Position numbers and translations under genes: made by a program. Shown piece by piece: positions 22,593-35,214 of a DNA stretch of 64,000 nt (its first letter is position 1; the number at the start of each line of letters is the position of its first letter). Under the pieces are notes generated by a model, which worked only from the letters and a program-made list of their open reading frames with translations, was not told the DNA's origin and did not search any database. This DNA comes from Alnus glutinosa (taxonomy: Eukaryota; Streptophyta; Magnoliopsida; Fagales; Betulaceae), in NCBI RefSeq assembly GCF_958979055.1, contig NC_084890.1:20482649-20546648 (forward strand), in the 5' to 3' direction.

Positions 22593-25426
22593 TATAGATG
22601 AAAATTCGACTTCTAGTAGAATTTTACCAAAAATAGCAAAAAGCTAATAACTATAATAAAACAAAATACAAAATAAATTAAGTAGGCTGCCAAAAATCTG
22701 ACCCAAATCGGGCTCAGAATCACCTCCTAAACAATAAACGAAAAATTACCATAAATAGAAAAAAAATCTAAAATTAAGTTTTTGGAAATGAAAATAGCAA
22801 ATTTTGGGCTCGAAACAAGGCGCATAGAGCATAGCTTGGTGGCTATGACATGCACGCCGAAGAGAGCTTTCCGAATTGGAGTCATATGTGTGAGTCGGAT
22901 ACTCGTAACCAAAGTTATGACCAAAATACTGCAGCGCACTCAAAAATTGTTCCAATTAGGTCAGATCACGATTTCTTGCTAATCTTGCGCTGATCCGCCT
23001 GCTCCAGGTAATTCAGCGCCATCAATTTGCAATCTGACAGCTCAGCATCGTCTAACTCGAATCCCCCTGCATCAAAAACTTAATTAGTCCTTTAACAATT
23101 AATTAATAATAACTCGAATCCCCCTGCATCGTCTAACTCGAATCCCCCTGCATCAAAAACTTAATTAGTCCTTTAGCATTTACTATGTCAAAAATACAAA
23201 AAGGAGCGTCTTCCATATGAACTTGTTCATTCATAACGAAAAGCTGAAAGCGCTTCCTTCACTTGCCTATAAATTGTTCCCGAATTTATTTGCCTCTTTT
23301 TTAACGTGAATGACCTTCTAACATTACAAGATATTCAAGGTAATTCCGGCATCATCGAGAAATTGGCCAATTCTTTTCATCTCTCGGCGGTGCATGCCCT
23401 TCCTAAACTGAAACTTATTAGATGTCTATTCTTTTCCGGCCCCCTTTTTCTAAGCATATAGCCAAACTAATTAGACGAAAACAAAAGGAAGCAAGCAAAT
23501 TAGTTAATGATCAACTCTAACAAGATGAGTAGTATAGTACATGCAGTGCCTATCATCTAAGTGGAGCTGATTTGGCTGCTTCCTTTTGTTTACGTCTAAA
23601 ATGACAGACTGGTCCATTACTTGGCAGCCCCACCCCAATAGAAAAGGAACAGGATCCTCTCCATTTACTTATAAAGGAGGGGCATAATTATCTTTTCACA
23701 TTTTAATGAAATGTAAAAAAATAATTATGTCCCTACTTTGTTACTAAATAGAGAGAAATGGAGAGGATCCAAATTCTTCAATAGAGAAAATGAAATATTG
23801 TTTACATCAACAAAAGTTGTGGAGGGCAACGTTCAATACTTAATCAAATAATTTTTTACCGTATATTGCTTTCAAAAGCAAAAAAAATACTTAAATTTTT
23901 TTTTGAATGAATCATAGAAAAATAAAACATTAAATATTCAAATATATTAAAAAAATAAGAGCCTTAATTTTGTTTTTAATCCATATAACTTAAAACATGT
24001 TAAAATATTTGTTCACATATGAGTAGTTTAAAATGAAAGGAAGTGTAAAGAAAAAAAAATAATAAAAAAAAATAAAAGGCAAAAAGAAAACCTGTAGATT
24101 ATGATTATCAAAGCATCAATAAAAAAAAAAAAAATTAGCAGAAGTCTCTAATATTATTGGTGTGATACATATTACATTTCGATACAAATAAAACCCATAT
24201 AATTCTGAACATTCTAAAAAAAAATACATAGCAACCTAAACAAAATGGTTGAAAATCGAGTAAATTATACAAACGAAAACAAAAATATTCCATAAAACAT
24301 TCAAATGAACTAAAAAATAAGACAATTTTAGTTTAATCCATATAAGTTAAAACATGTTAAAATCTTTGTGCTCATATGAATAGTTTATAATGAAAAAGAA
24401 GTATAAAGAAAAAAAAAATAGCAAGAAGAAAACATGGTTTAATCTAATTATCAAAGCATTAATAAAAAATTAGCAAGAATATATAATATTGTTAGTGTGA
24501 TATCTATTATATTTAAATATAAATAAAACCCGAGTAATTATAAACATTTTAAAAAATACTGAACAAACTAAGCAAAATAATTTTGTACGAATACAAAATA
24601 AAACAAAATCTTCCATTAAACATTTAACGCAATCAAATAAATCCTCACATCATGTTCAACGCTTAATATCTCTTTGGTCATGTTTCAAAAGTATTTAAAT
24701 TCATTTTATGCACAACAATCAAATAATTTTTTTTTCCTTGTTTTGCATTCACAAGCTTAAAAACACTTAAAAAAAAAAAAAAGACTAAAAATGGAGTAAA
24801 TCACATAAGCAAAAAAAGAAAAGAAAAAGAATTCAGGAAAACAAAAGAGTCTTCATCTTAGTTTAATCCATATACATTAAAATATTTTTAAATCTTTGTT
24901 CTCATAGGAATACATAGCTTAAAATGAAAAGTATAAAGAAAAAAAAATATCAAGAAGAATACATAGTTTAATCTAAATATCAAAGCATTAATACAAAATG
25001 AGTAAGAATCTTTGTGTGATACCTATAATTGACATAAAATAGGGATAAAAGAATTATACCTAGCACTCCCACTTTAAGCAGTTCCAAATCTAATTACTAT
25101 TCTATATATATATATATATATATAACTCATGCATGTTAGTACGTGACAATTAAAGAGAGAGAGCAAATTTTTTTGAATGAAAATAACTCCTCTAATCCGG
25201 CCTATTTATAGGCAAAGTTTTGGGGACAAGTCTGAAATTTTACAAAAGAAATGAAATGGTGGACATACTTCACATAACTCCTATATAAGCACCTTACACA
25301 TCCAGCATGAAGTTCCTCTAGATTTTACGTGAGTGCTGTTGTTTTTAAAACATGCTACTACTACCCTACAGAATTTGGTGGAGTTTTCTATAATGAAAAC
25401 TCTTGGAAACCTACTAGTTCATCACT
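22593..25426. other. AT-rich flank of unit A downstream of CACTA
   Basis: Continues the unit sequence seen at 43847-46316 in unit B. Contains a possible minus-strand exon (22966-23066) and a local duplication of a ~20 bp word CTCGAATCCCCCTGCATC (23058, 23112, 23137). It also has the ~330 bp segment missing from unit B and a (TA)n tract near 25106. No gene I can identify. Confidence 0.6.
22966..23066 (-). other. Possible terminal exon, unidentified, unit A
   Basis: Read on the minus strand, TTTTGATGCAG resembles a splice acceptor. It is followed by an open frame of ~33 codons (GFELDDAELSDCKLMALNYL and onward, ending KISKKS and a stop). Unit B keeps the frame at 44215-44315 with three replacements. 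I do not recognise the protein. It may be the tail of a gene or element fragment, or chance. Confidence 0.25.
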
Positions 25427-26203
25427 GTAGATGTGACGACCCGTTTTTTTTTTTTTTTTTTTTTTACAAAACATCCACATAATCATTAATCCCTTAAAAT
25501 ATAAACGGATCTTCACAGTGGCACGACGATATGTCGCAAAGCCAACATATGTACATACCCCATAATATGTACCTGGCAAATCAGAGTATAACATCTATCA
25601 ACTATGCAGCGGAAAATATAACCTAATAGCGGAAATCGCATCTTATACATCTATCACAAATAATTACAACAAAGAGCCATTAAATATCTATATGATTAAA
25701 TCTTTCCACGAATTAAATAAGTGACATAAATGGTTTTGTACAATAACAAGTGACACAAACGTCACAAGCCATAAACCAAACCTATAAACAAGTGGACAAC
25801 CCGTGGTCCACCAATTACGACCGTTGCGGCGTGCTTCAGTCATAACATCCAAATTACCCTTCTACAATGCTATCAACTACGACCGGAATACCTGCAGCCA
25901 AAAGAACATCATCTATACGGTTGTGGGGGTTTGCCACATCCGTATAGGTGGAATTATGAGCCCACCGCCTTAGCATACATAGATACACTAAGACCTCAGA
26001 GGTATACTATTCACTGAGTTTTCGCAAAGAACCGACTTTTCATTTTTTAGTCGTGCGAACACTATAACAGCTACCAATTTTATAAACTTTTGTTTGAAAA
26101 ACCCCCATAGCTGATATAGCAAACACCGACTAATAGAAAACATTTAAATACTGTGGGTAGCTAGTATTATACGAAAAAGATTCGTTATAGAACACAATGA
26201 CAT

Positions 26204-26470
26204 TTAATCATGCAACCATCCGATACCAATATACATAAGTTCTTTTTCTATCAAGACTTTTATGCATACTAATACGTCTAGCAAAACTACATTTAAATCA
26301 TGCATCCATCCGATACCAATATACATAAATTCTTTTTCTATCAAGACTTTTATGCATACTAATACGTCTAGCAAAACTACATTTAAATCATGCAACCATC
26401 CGATACCAATATACATAAATTCTTTTTCTATCAAGACTTTTATGCATACTAATACGTCTAGCAAAACTAC
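26204..26470. repeat. 90 bp tandem repeat, three copies, in solo LTR
   Basis: CCGATACCAATATACATAA recurs at 26220, 26310 and 26400 within near-identical 90 bp units. Open frames on both strands here derive from the repetition. Confidence 0.9.
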
Positions 26471-26539
26471 AATATACTTATCATGAAAACATCACACAAT
26501 TTAAACAATGCTATGCATGCTCATGATAGTCTTTTTGTT

Positions 26540-26735
26540 CATTATGAGCCTCACGCTCTCTTCGTTATTATGAGCCTCACGCTCTCTTCATTATTATGAG
26601 CCTCACGCTCTCTTCTTTATTATGAGCCTCACACTCTCTTCTTTATTATGAGCCTCACGCTCTCTTCATTATTATGAGCCTCACGCTCTCTTCTTTATTA
26701 TGAGCCTCACGCTCTCTTCTTTATTATGGGCCTCA
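26540..26735. repeat. ~26 bp tandem repeat, about eight copies, in solo LTR
   Basis: Units of the form TATGAGCCTCACGCTCTCTTC followed by 4-5 bases (CTTTAT, GTTAT or ATTAT). Small variations between units, such as CACACTCTC, show it is not a sequencing stutter. Confidence 0.9.
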
Positions 26736-29049
26736 TGCTTTATGCTTTACAATTCTAACTCTATACTCCTATTCTTTGCAAATCATGCTTTCTTCAAATA
26801 CCATGAACCAATCAACATGAAATTTTCATCATTCTTCTTTGCATAATTAAATCCCAACTACAACACACTTTCAAATACTTCAATCAATTCAAAACCTTTC
26901 ATTCATGCATCATTTCATAACATCATTGATATTTCAACATAATTGAAACTACTTAAAACATCCAAAACATACATGTTAACATATCGTTGGTTCAGTAGAA
27001 AATTATCTATCATTTGCATTTCTATAAAATACGAAAATATATCTTCTCAGTGAGTAGAATACTCACCTTGGCTGCATTGGACCATGACTCGAACTCTACA
27101 TTGGAGAACCCATTAAAGACTCCAATCCGGACACTATCCTGCAAACATTAATAACATTAGACTATGTTATTGAACTCTATACTCTATAACACGTACACTA
27201 CCCACGTGCTCACACATCGCGTAATCTGCTACTAAGGCTAGTTAGGTGTCCTAAACTATTATTAGGTTATCATTTAGGTTTAGGTTCTAATGATATCTTT
27301 GATTATTAATACAAAGATGTATTTACTATATGCATTAGTTTATCTTTTATTGGTATTAACTATAAATCTTATAGTTGTTTACTTACTATTATTGAGTCAC
27401 ATTTATCATAAGGTTCCGATACTATTTGACTTTAGTACTTAATCTTTATCATTTACTATCATCCAAGTAGTTTAAGTTTAGGACTTAACCTAATTTAACA
27501 TTTTATAATCTTTGTGTATTCCATCCATCTCCTATACGCTTTCATTTACATTCCTCATTTTCACCAAGTACCAAGATTATGATCTATTCATCTCACTTAT
27601 AACTACCATCACTACCCGAGAATCTTATTAGGACTATAACATGAGACTAATCAAAACAACCCAACTCTACAAAGGACATCATCTAAAATCTTATTATTAC
27701 ATAACCTATACACCTAAATAAACTATAGCAAAGAATTCAATTATTTATCGTAATCAACCTTAATCAATTCAACCTCATCAACACCTAGAATATCCAACTC
27801 ATAAATATAACATAGAACATATTTTAGCCTTATTCAACAAACCATAACCAAGATGTCCTCACTAAAATACCATTTCACATTGACACATACATACTCGGCC
27901 CATAACAACCAAACATCCAAACCCATGCCAAATTTCAACCCATTTACATAATAAGATCAATCTCCTACCACCAAACCTTCAATATCCATAGCCTTACATC
28001 AAGATCAATCGAAACCCCTCTTTTACATACAATGAGCCATAGCCATTAAGGACTACCAAGGATCAACCACAAACATTGGACGCCACATAAAACTAAATCC
28101 ATAAATCCATCACAAGCATTAACCTTAATCCTCAACAATTAATCATAAACTAACATCATCAAATTACCCATCCAAAAATCCATATTTGAATCCATTAGAA
28201 CACAACATCAAATATAGCAAGGTTTTCCCTCACATCAACTCACCAAAATTCCAATAATCATAGCCACTATCATCTACCAAATTTCTTCCAGAACTAAACC
28301 CAATTCAATCAAACATTCTACCATCAACATAATGGAGCAATAACCGTCAATTAGCAAAATTATCCCCAATTTACAACCACCGACCAGATCTGGATTTTCA
28401 CCAAAATACCCTTCATAATCACTTTCCATTCCAACATCAAGCACTCACCACAAAGCATCATTCATAGGTTATCAAAAATCAAGAATCAAAACCCATAACA
28501 AATATCAAGACACCTAACCGATATCAAATTCCAACTTACCCTTAAAATTCCCATTTACATATCAAGGCCAACCTCTCACATAAGTGAGAATGCCTACATA
28601 AAGTCTTTTAACCCATACATAATATTGCTATTTAAACACTAATAACACTAACCCGTAAGATTTACTTAGGATTAGACACAAGAAATCGCAATTAAAATAC
28701 ATAACCCAAAAGTTAGGGTTTAAGGAAACTCACCAAAATTCACCAAACCAAAACCCATGGTTTGGGTAGTCTTAAGCAAGTTCCAAGTAACCCATTACCT
28801 AAAGAAAATATTAGATTAAACTCACATTTCAATATTTTAACCCAAAATTACAAAATCATGAGTTTAGTGTTTTACCTTAAAACGATCGGTGGAAACGTAG
28901 ATCCAAGTGCAAGGATCACGTTTCCGAAGACGGATCGAAGATCGGACCGTTAGATCTTCGTAGATCGCAAAAATGAGAAAATTTCCCCATCTTTTCTTTC
29001 TCTTCTTTCCTTCTCTCGGTTCTGAGAGAAAAAGAGGCATTGCCTCTTA

Positions 29050-29108
<59 letters not shown>

Positions 29109-29755
29109 CTTCATTGGAAAGGGCCAGATGGCCCTTCCTTCATTTATCACGTGAAAGGCCACATGGCCCTTCACCTTTGTCTTTCAAAGTGGGGCGCAGG
29201 TCGCCCCACTATATATATATATATATATATTTATTTATTTATTTTATATTTCTTAATTTCTTTTAAATATTATTTTTCCTTTCTAATTTGATTTCTATTA
29301 TTTTTATTTCCTATTTTATTTGGACTTAAAAACATCACTTGTATTTTCTTTTCATGGCCACTATTTACAAGCCCATAGATTAAAAATAAAACACTCTATT
29401 TTATTTTACCCCACTAAATAGGCTTATTTTTATTTAATCCTGATAAACTCATTTTATAAACTTTAGTCTCTAAAAATTTTCTCTTGCATTTTAAATGCAC
29501 CTAATTAAGTTTAATTAATTATTTACTCAAATTTATACTTTAATTATTAAATAATGTCCCAGATATATTTGACCCTATATTTATTTAAACCACACTATAA
29601 TAATTATTACTCTTTCTATTATTTTACCTCAAGCTTAATTTATTTCGATAACACCATTATTATTACCTAGAATATAATTATTAAGCCCATTTATTAATGA
29701 ATACAATTTATTAATTGATAAATCTCCTATTTATTTTCTTGGTCTTTACAGTAGA

Positions 29756-30128
29756 TGAACAAATTTCACACACTAATCTGGATCCTTCCATATCTTCTAT
29801 TTCTTTGTCCTTTTGTCTTTTTTTTTTTTTTTTTTTTTTTTGTTTTTTTCTTAAAGCAAAATACTAATCCGGTCAATAGTAAATACCTATAAAAGCAAGT
29901 ATGCTTAAATGCTTTAGTGCATGTTCACATGACTACTAGTGATAATTCTTATAATATATATATTTATTTAGTTTTACAACTCTTAAAAACTCCCAAAGTT
30001 TCAAAAATTTCTTTTCTCTTTGAGCCTAGTTCTAACTATCAACTTCTCATGCTAAACCGGGAACATAATAATTAGACATAAAATACATTTTCCAAATATA
30101 TTTGGTCTAATTTAATATCAATATTTAT
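29756..30128. other. Unit flank between solo LTR and truncated LTR, unit A
   Basis: AT-rich, starts with the continuation of the empty site and includes a T-run of about 24 (29818-29841) that is much longer in B and C. No gene. Confidence 0.6.
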
Positions 30129-30301
30129 TGTGACGACCCATTTTTTTTTTATAAACATAAATGGATCATTACAGTGGCACAACTACTTGTTGCAAAGCCA
30201 ACATATAGTACATATCCCATACTACGTACCTGATATTCAAAATCAACATTTATGCAGCAGAAAACATAAATCTGGATAGCGAAAATATCACATATAAAAA
30301 A
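30129..30301 (-). repeat. Truncated chromovirus-type LTR, unit A
   Basis: First ~173 bp (TGTGACGACCCA onward) of the LTR that is complete at 60051-62679 in unit C. It breaks at an A-run exactly where the gypsy LTR begins, so the gypsy element inserted here and the rest of this LTR was later lost. Confidence 0.8.
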
Positions 30302-30394
30302 TATTAGGGAAGAAATCCGATTCTGCCCAAATGGGCCAAGACCGTGGCCCATCAAGACTATCATTTCCAACGGACTCGGTAATCTGCTAAGTCT

Positions 30395-30925
30395 ACATAA
30401 AGACCGACCTGGCAACTTATGACGACCATGAAGGAAGTCTCCCACGACTCCTCAATCTCAAGTCGATTAAAGACCGACTTGGCAGCTTATGATGACCATG
30501 AAGGAAGTCCCACGACTCCTCAATCTCAAGTCGGTTAAAGACCGACTTGGCAGCCTATGACGACCATGAAGGATGTCCCACGACTCCTCGATCTCAAGTC
30601 GGTTAAAGACCGACTTGGCATCTTATGATGACCATGAAGGAAGTCCCACGACTCCACAATCTCAAGTCGGTTAAAGACCGACTTGGCAGCTTATGACGAC
30701 CATGAAGGATGTCCCACGACTCCTCGATCTCAAGTCGGTTAAAGACCGACTTGGCAGCTTATGATGACCATGAAGGAAGTCCCACGACTCCACGATCTCA
30801 AGTCGGTTACAGACCGACTTGGCAACGATCGTGGAGAATATATCTCAGTTCCACGACTCCACGATCTCAAGTCGGTTAAAGACCGACTTGGCAACGATCG
30901 TGGAGAATATATCTCAGTCCCATGA
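30395..30925. repeat. 68 bp hairpin-bearing tandem array in gypsy LTR, unit A
   Basis: The word GACCGACTT recurs at 30472, 30540, 30608, 30676, 30744, 30812 and 30881, a period of 68 (once 69). Each unit holds the inverted repeat CAAGTCGGT-TAAAG-ACCGACTTG. The array lies upstream of the LTR TATA box, in the U3 position. Confidence 0.92.
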
Positions 30926-31150
30926 TCCGCCCAAAATGTAGGTGCCCCCACGATCTAAAGCCGGTTGAGAGTTGACTCCGCAATCTTTGCGGAGTTCAAA
31001 CCATGATGCCACGACCTCAAGTCAGTTAAAGACCGACTCGGCAACGATCGTGGAGAGTACACCTCAATCCCACGACTCGAGTAGTCGACAAGTACTCTGG
31101 ATCTTACACGTAGTCCAATGGTAAAGTCGGACCGCTCTCGACACTCCTTT

Positions 31151-31158
31151 TATAAATA
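31151..31158 (+). promoter_or_regulatory. TATA box of gypsy LTR, unit A
   Basis: TATAAATA preceded by CACTCCTTT, about 195 bp before the LTR end. The same box is at 47735-47742 in unit B. Confidence 0.6.
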
Positions 31159-31413
31159 CCTCACAACTAGACAGGTATAATTTAGATTGCTCAACTTCGA
31201 TTGAGAGTAACATACACTTGAGATTATAATGACAAAAGCATCGGAGTGGGATGTCGGACTCCCCCCGATGTAGCTTTCTCTCTTGCAGGACAGAGGAGAT
31301 AGGCTCATCCGGTTCATCAACTACCATACCAGAATCTGTTCTAACAGATTGGCCCCGTCTGTGGGAAACGACTAACAAGTGTGCGTTGTTTACTACGCAA
31401 AAATATATCTGAA

Positions 31414-34400
31414 ATGGTACGAACAAGAGTCACAGCTTCAGGAGCGAATAACCCTCGCAACGAGGTGGGGGGTACATCTCATCAACATACGGCTGAGATG
31501 GAGGCTCGAATAGCCCAAATGTCTAGGGACATGGAGGTCCTAACTCAGCAGAACATCCGTTTGCAGAGGCGGCTGGCGGATGAACGAGTTCCTGAAGTAC
31601 CTAGAGGACATGAAGAAGGAGAAAGCAACACCCTCGAGGAAGAAGACAGGGAGAGTAGAAGCCTCACGGAAAGAACTCAACCTGAAAACCGGTCTCAGCG
31701 AGTTGAAGGAGCCGTGAATCCTCCTCCTAGTGAAGGGATGGTGAATCACCATTATGAAGAAAGAAGGCTCAACGAAGCCATTGCCACGCTCGATGAGAAG
31801 TATGAAGAAAAGTATAATTAGTTGCAGCTTGAAATCCAGCAAAAGAATAAGGGGAAAATTTATCGAGTAGACAGTCTCTTGAATAGATCTTCCCCATTCG
31901 TTGAATGTATCATGGCAGTCCAACTGCCGGAAAAATTCAAAATTCCTGCTATTCAAAATTCCGGCTATCCAAACTTATGCCGGGGTTGAAGATCCTACTG
32001 AGCACCTGGACAACTACAAAACGCACATGGATTTGCAGGGAACTCCGCAAGAATTAGCGTGCCGAGCCTTCCCCCTCACCTTGTCCGGTTCTGCTTGGGA
32101 TTGGTTTCGAAAACTCCCACCGGGTTCCATCACGAGTTTTGAAGATCTCGGACGAAAATTTATTACCCAATTCCTAGTTGGGTGCAAACGGAAGAAGCCG
32201 TTCGGTCAATTAATGGTGATGCGCCAAAAGGGAGACGAATCTCTAAAGGATTATGCGTTCTGGTTCAACCAGGCAAAGCTCATGGTGGATAACCTGACCG
32301 AGGAGATGGTTTATGCCGCTCTTTATGAAGGATTACGGGTAAAAGGGCCTCTCATATCCGAGATTGCTCTCAATCATCTTGAGAATCTGGCCGATCTCAC
32401 GGACGTGATTGAGAAGTACGTTAATCAGGAGGAAATCCTTGCGGCTCTGAGGAAGTCCCACAAACAAAAGATTGCGGAGTCAAGCAATCTCGGCAAGAAG
32501 GAAAAAGCCGGGAAGGAAGAAAAACGGACCGAAACAAAAAAGGAGCCTGCGAAGTATTACCAGTTTTCCATAGATGAATGGACTCCTTTGAACTCTCCAA
32601 TTAACTAGGTACTGATGAAAATCAAGAGGGACCCGCAGTACGAGAAGCCTTACCCGCTCCACAACAAATACGTGAAAGAAGAAAACAGAAATAAATACTG
32701 CGCGTTCCATGATGCACGAGGCCATGTCACCGAGGAATGCCGAAATCTCAGAATCTTGATTGAGAAGTTCATCAAAAATGGAAAACTACTCCGTTTTACT
32801 GTAGACAACCAGGGCCAGCCTCGGCAGAATCAAGAGTCTCGCGAGCATCAAGACAAAGAGCCGAGACATAGAGATCGCTCCCTTCAGAAGCACCGGGAAG
32901 TTTGTCGAGACAGAAGGAGGGAGGAACCTCGTAGGGAAGAGCCTCGACGGAATAGAAGCAGAAGCAACAGTAGAGGCATATGGGGTCGTGACCCACGTAA
33001 TGAACCGGTTATTTCCGATATCCGAACCACATTCGGGGGTTTCGGTGGAGGAGGAGAAATGAGTGCAGATAGAAAGGCCTATGCTCGGCACAAGAAGTAT
33101 CAGGAAATTATGACTGTAGAGAGACCCAACAAATCCCACCTGAGGGAGTCCATAATGGTGGGGTTTTCAGATGAAGATTATGCGGGAGTCTCGCTCCCTC
33201 ATACCTACGCAATCGTGGTCACGCTACAAGTAGCTAACCACCGAATTCACCGAATGTTTATCGATAACGGAAGCTCGGCCGATATCCTATATTGGTCAGC
33301 CTTTCAGCACATGGAGATTAGCCCGGAAAAGGTGATCTCGGCTACCTGCCCTTTGGTGGGGTTTGCTGGGGAGCAAGTCCAGCCGGTCGGATCTATTGAA
33401 CTCCCTGTAAATGCCGGGGACTATCCAACCACAAAAACCATCATGGTTAAGTTCCTTCTGATCGACAGACCCTCGGCCTATAATGCGTTCCTCGGAAGGA
33501 CAACCCTCAACGATCTGAAGGCAATTACTTCCATACCACATTTGAAGATTAAATTCCCGACCGAGAGGGGGGTCGGAGAAGTAAGGGGAGAACAGAGCGT
33601 GGCACGCCAGTGCTATAACGTAACAATGAAGGGAGCCCCCTCGCGGGGCAATGGTTGGGAGAAAGGCGAACAATAGCAATTACAGTCGGGAGAACCAGCC
33701 GAGGAGATGGAAGAATTTGAAGTAGGAGGTAAAGAGAGAAGAGTTAGAGTGGGGTCTCTGTTATCTCTGGAGATCAAAGAATCCTTGACAGCTTTCCTCC
33801 GAAGTAATTCTGACGTGTTCACCCGGTGCCATGACGATATGCCAGGGATTGATCCGTCGGTAATTTCGCACAGGCTGAATGTCGACCCAAACTACCGACC
33901 CATCAAGCAAAAAAGAAGAAGCTTTGCTTCAGAAAGAAACCAATCCATAGATGAAGAAGTGGAGAGACTATTGAAAGCTGGTTTCATCCGAGAGGTGGAC
34001 TACCCTCAATGGCTGGCCAATGTTGTCTTAGTGAAAAAGTCAAGCGGGAAATGGAGAATGTGCGTAGATTTCACCGACCTCAACAAGGCATGCCTAAAAG
34101 ATAGTTTCCCTCTCCCACGCATGGATGTCCTAATCGACTACACCTCGGGGCATGAGCTCCTAAGTTTCATGGATGCCTTCTCGGGGTATAACCAGATCCA
34201 CATGAGCGAGCTTGACGAAGAGAAAACTTCCTTCATCATTGACCGAGGGTTATATTGTTACAATATGATGCCCTTTGCTTTGAAGAATGCCGGGGCAACC
34301 TACCAAAGGCTGGTCAACAGAATGTTCAGTGACCAGATCGGGAGAAATGTAGAAGTATATGTGGATGACATGCTGGTGAAGAGTCGGAAAGAGATCAGCC

Positions 34401-34912
34401 ACCTGGCTGATCTCGAAGAAACTTTCAACACACTAAGAAGATATCAGATGAAGTTGAACCCGGCGAAATGTGCTTTCGGCGTCTCATCAGGAAAGTTCAT
34501 GGGGTTCATGGTTTCAAGTAGAGGGATCGAAGCAAATCCGGAGAAAGTTCGGGTTGTGCTGGAAATGCAAGCTCCCCGTACAACAGAATAACTACAGCAA
34601 TTGACCGGGAGGATAACAGCCTTGAATCGGTTCATTTCTCGATCAACGGATAAATGCTTGCCCTTCTTCAAGATACTTCGGAAGACATTTGTTTGGAGCA
34701 ACGAGTGCGAAGAGGCTTTTGGCCAGTTAAAAGAATACCTAGCCAGCCCACCACTCTTAAGTTCACCAAAAGAAGGGGAAATTCTGTACTTATACCTAGC
34801 AGTGTCACCATCAACTGTCAGCTCAGTTTTAGTTCGAGAGGAGTCCGGATTGCAAAAACCAGTATATTTCACTAGAAGGGCACTGCACGTAATATTTTAC
34901 CTAATTCGCTAA
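31414..34912 (+). pseudogene. Gypsy (Tat-like) gag-pol remnant, unit A
   Basis: Plus-strand gypsy coding remnant, dead and truncated. Order: gag N-terminus (from MVRTR at 31414), Retrotrans_gag core (about 31970-32420), a C-x2-H-x4-H-x4-C knuckle (about 32695-32740), aspartic protease with FIDNGSSADIL (about 33257), reverse transcriptase with YVDDM (about 34357), then the start of RNase H ending at 34912. Integrase and the 3' LTR are absent. Breaks: TAG 31819-31821, a frameshift near 31940 where a short ATTCAAAATTCC word is repeated, TAG 32606-32608 (unit A only), TAG 33674-33676 and TAA 34589-34591. No working product is expected. Confidence 0.93.
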
Positions 34913-35086
34913 TTCGCTAAATTCGGTAGGAAGAGGGACAAATGTGGTTAGCCATAAAGGTGTATACTAAAGGGTTACCATAAATTTTCCATAAAGGTGT
35001 ATACTAAAGGTACAAATGTGGTTACCATAACTCCGAGTATAAATATAACCATAAAGGTGTATACTCGGAGTTATGGTAAGAACAAA
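34913..35086. repeat. Gypsy/copia junction with partly collapsed palindrome, unit A to B
   Basis: Repeats of CCATAAAGGTGTATACT occur three times between truncated RNase H and the copia LTR tail. The palindrome that is complete at 51607-51686 has lost ~30 bp of its left arm here (35021-35080). Confidence 0.75.
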
Positions 35087-35160
35087 AATTTCGCATTTAA
35101 GATATTTTGTTGCACAAAAACACACACTTGGTTATTTAGAAGTCATTATTTTATTTTTCA
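35087..35160 (+). repeat. Tail of copia 5' LTR, unit B
   Basis: The last ~74 bp match the end of the complete LTR at 62890-63989 (CGCATTTAAGATATTTTGTT onward, ending TTTTTCA). The rest of this LTR was lost in the deletion that fused it to the gypsy remnant. Confidence 0.8.
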
Positions 35161-35162
35161 AT

Positions 35163-35174
35163 TGGTATCAGAGC
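35163..35174 (+). other. Copia primer-binding site, unit B
   Basis: TGGTATCAGAGC, the classic complement of the initiator-Met tRNA 3' end used by plant copia elements, two bases after the LTR end. Confidence 0.9.
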
Positions 35175-35214
35175 GGGTACACTTGTGTTTGGATTTATTT
35201 CCTAAGTGTGATCC

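Larger units (their letters stand above)
25427..29755 (-). mobile_element. Solo LTR (chromovirus-like gypsy) with target duplication, unit A only
   Basis: Element 25432-29750 (4,319 bp) begins TGTGACGACC and ends TTTACA, giving the TG..CA ends of an LTR, flanked by GTAGA on both sides (25427-25431 and 29751-29755). Units B and C have the uninterrupted site CACTGTAGATGAACAAA. The minus strand reads TGTAAAGACC...GGGTCGTCACA, a form I associate with chromovirus LTRs, so I place it on that strand. No protein domain is present, which fits a solo LTR left by LTR-LTR recombination. Lineage (Tekay/Del-like) is a guess. It carries internal tandem arrays and a (TA)n tract at 29056-29105. Confidence 0.8.
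30302..31346 (+). repeat. 5' LTR of gypsy (Tat-like) element, unit A
   Basis: 1,045 bp, from TATTAGGG (first G of a canonical TG probably mutated) to TCTAACA. It is followed by GATTGGCCCCGTCTGTGGGA, the primer-site context common in plant Tat-type gypsy elements. It contains a TATA box (31151-31158) and a 68 bp tandem array. The unit B copy (46886-47930) has exactly the same length. Confidence 0.8.

Noticed and set aside
26204..26486. Open frames on both strands (74-86 residues)
   Set aside because: They arise from a 90 bp tandem repeat whose length is a multiple of three; no domain or outside conservation is visible.
29040..29291. Ile-Tyr-rich frames on both strands
   Set aside because: They are translations of (TA)n tracts in the solo LTR.
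30395..30925. CRISPR-like array
   Set aside because: The 68 bp units are contiguous tandem repeats without unique spacers and lie in a plant LTR.
35163..35174. tRNA gene fragment
   Set aside because: TGGTATCAGAGC is a retrotransposon primer-binding site; no cloverleaf can be formed around it.
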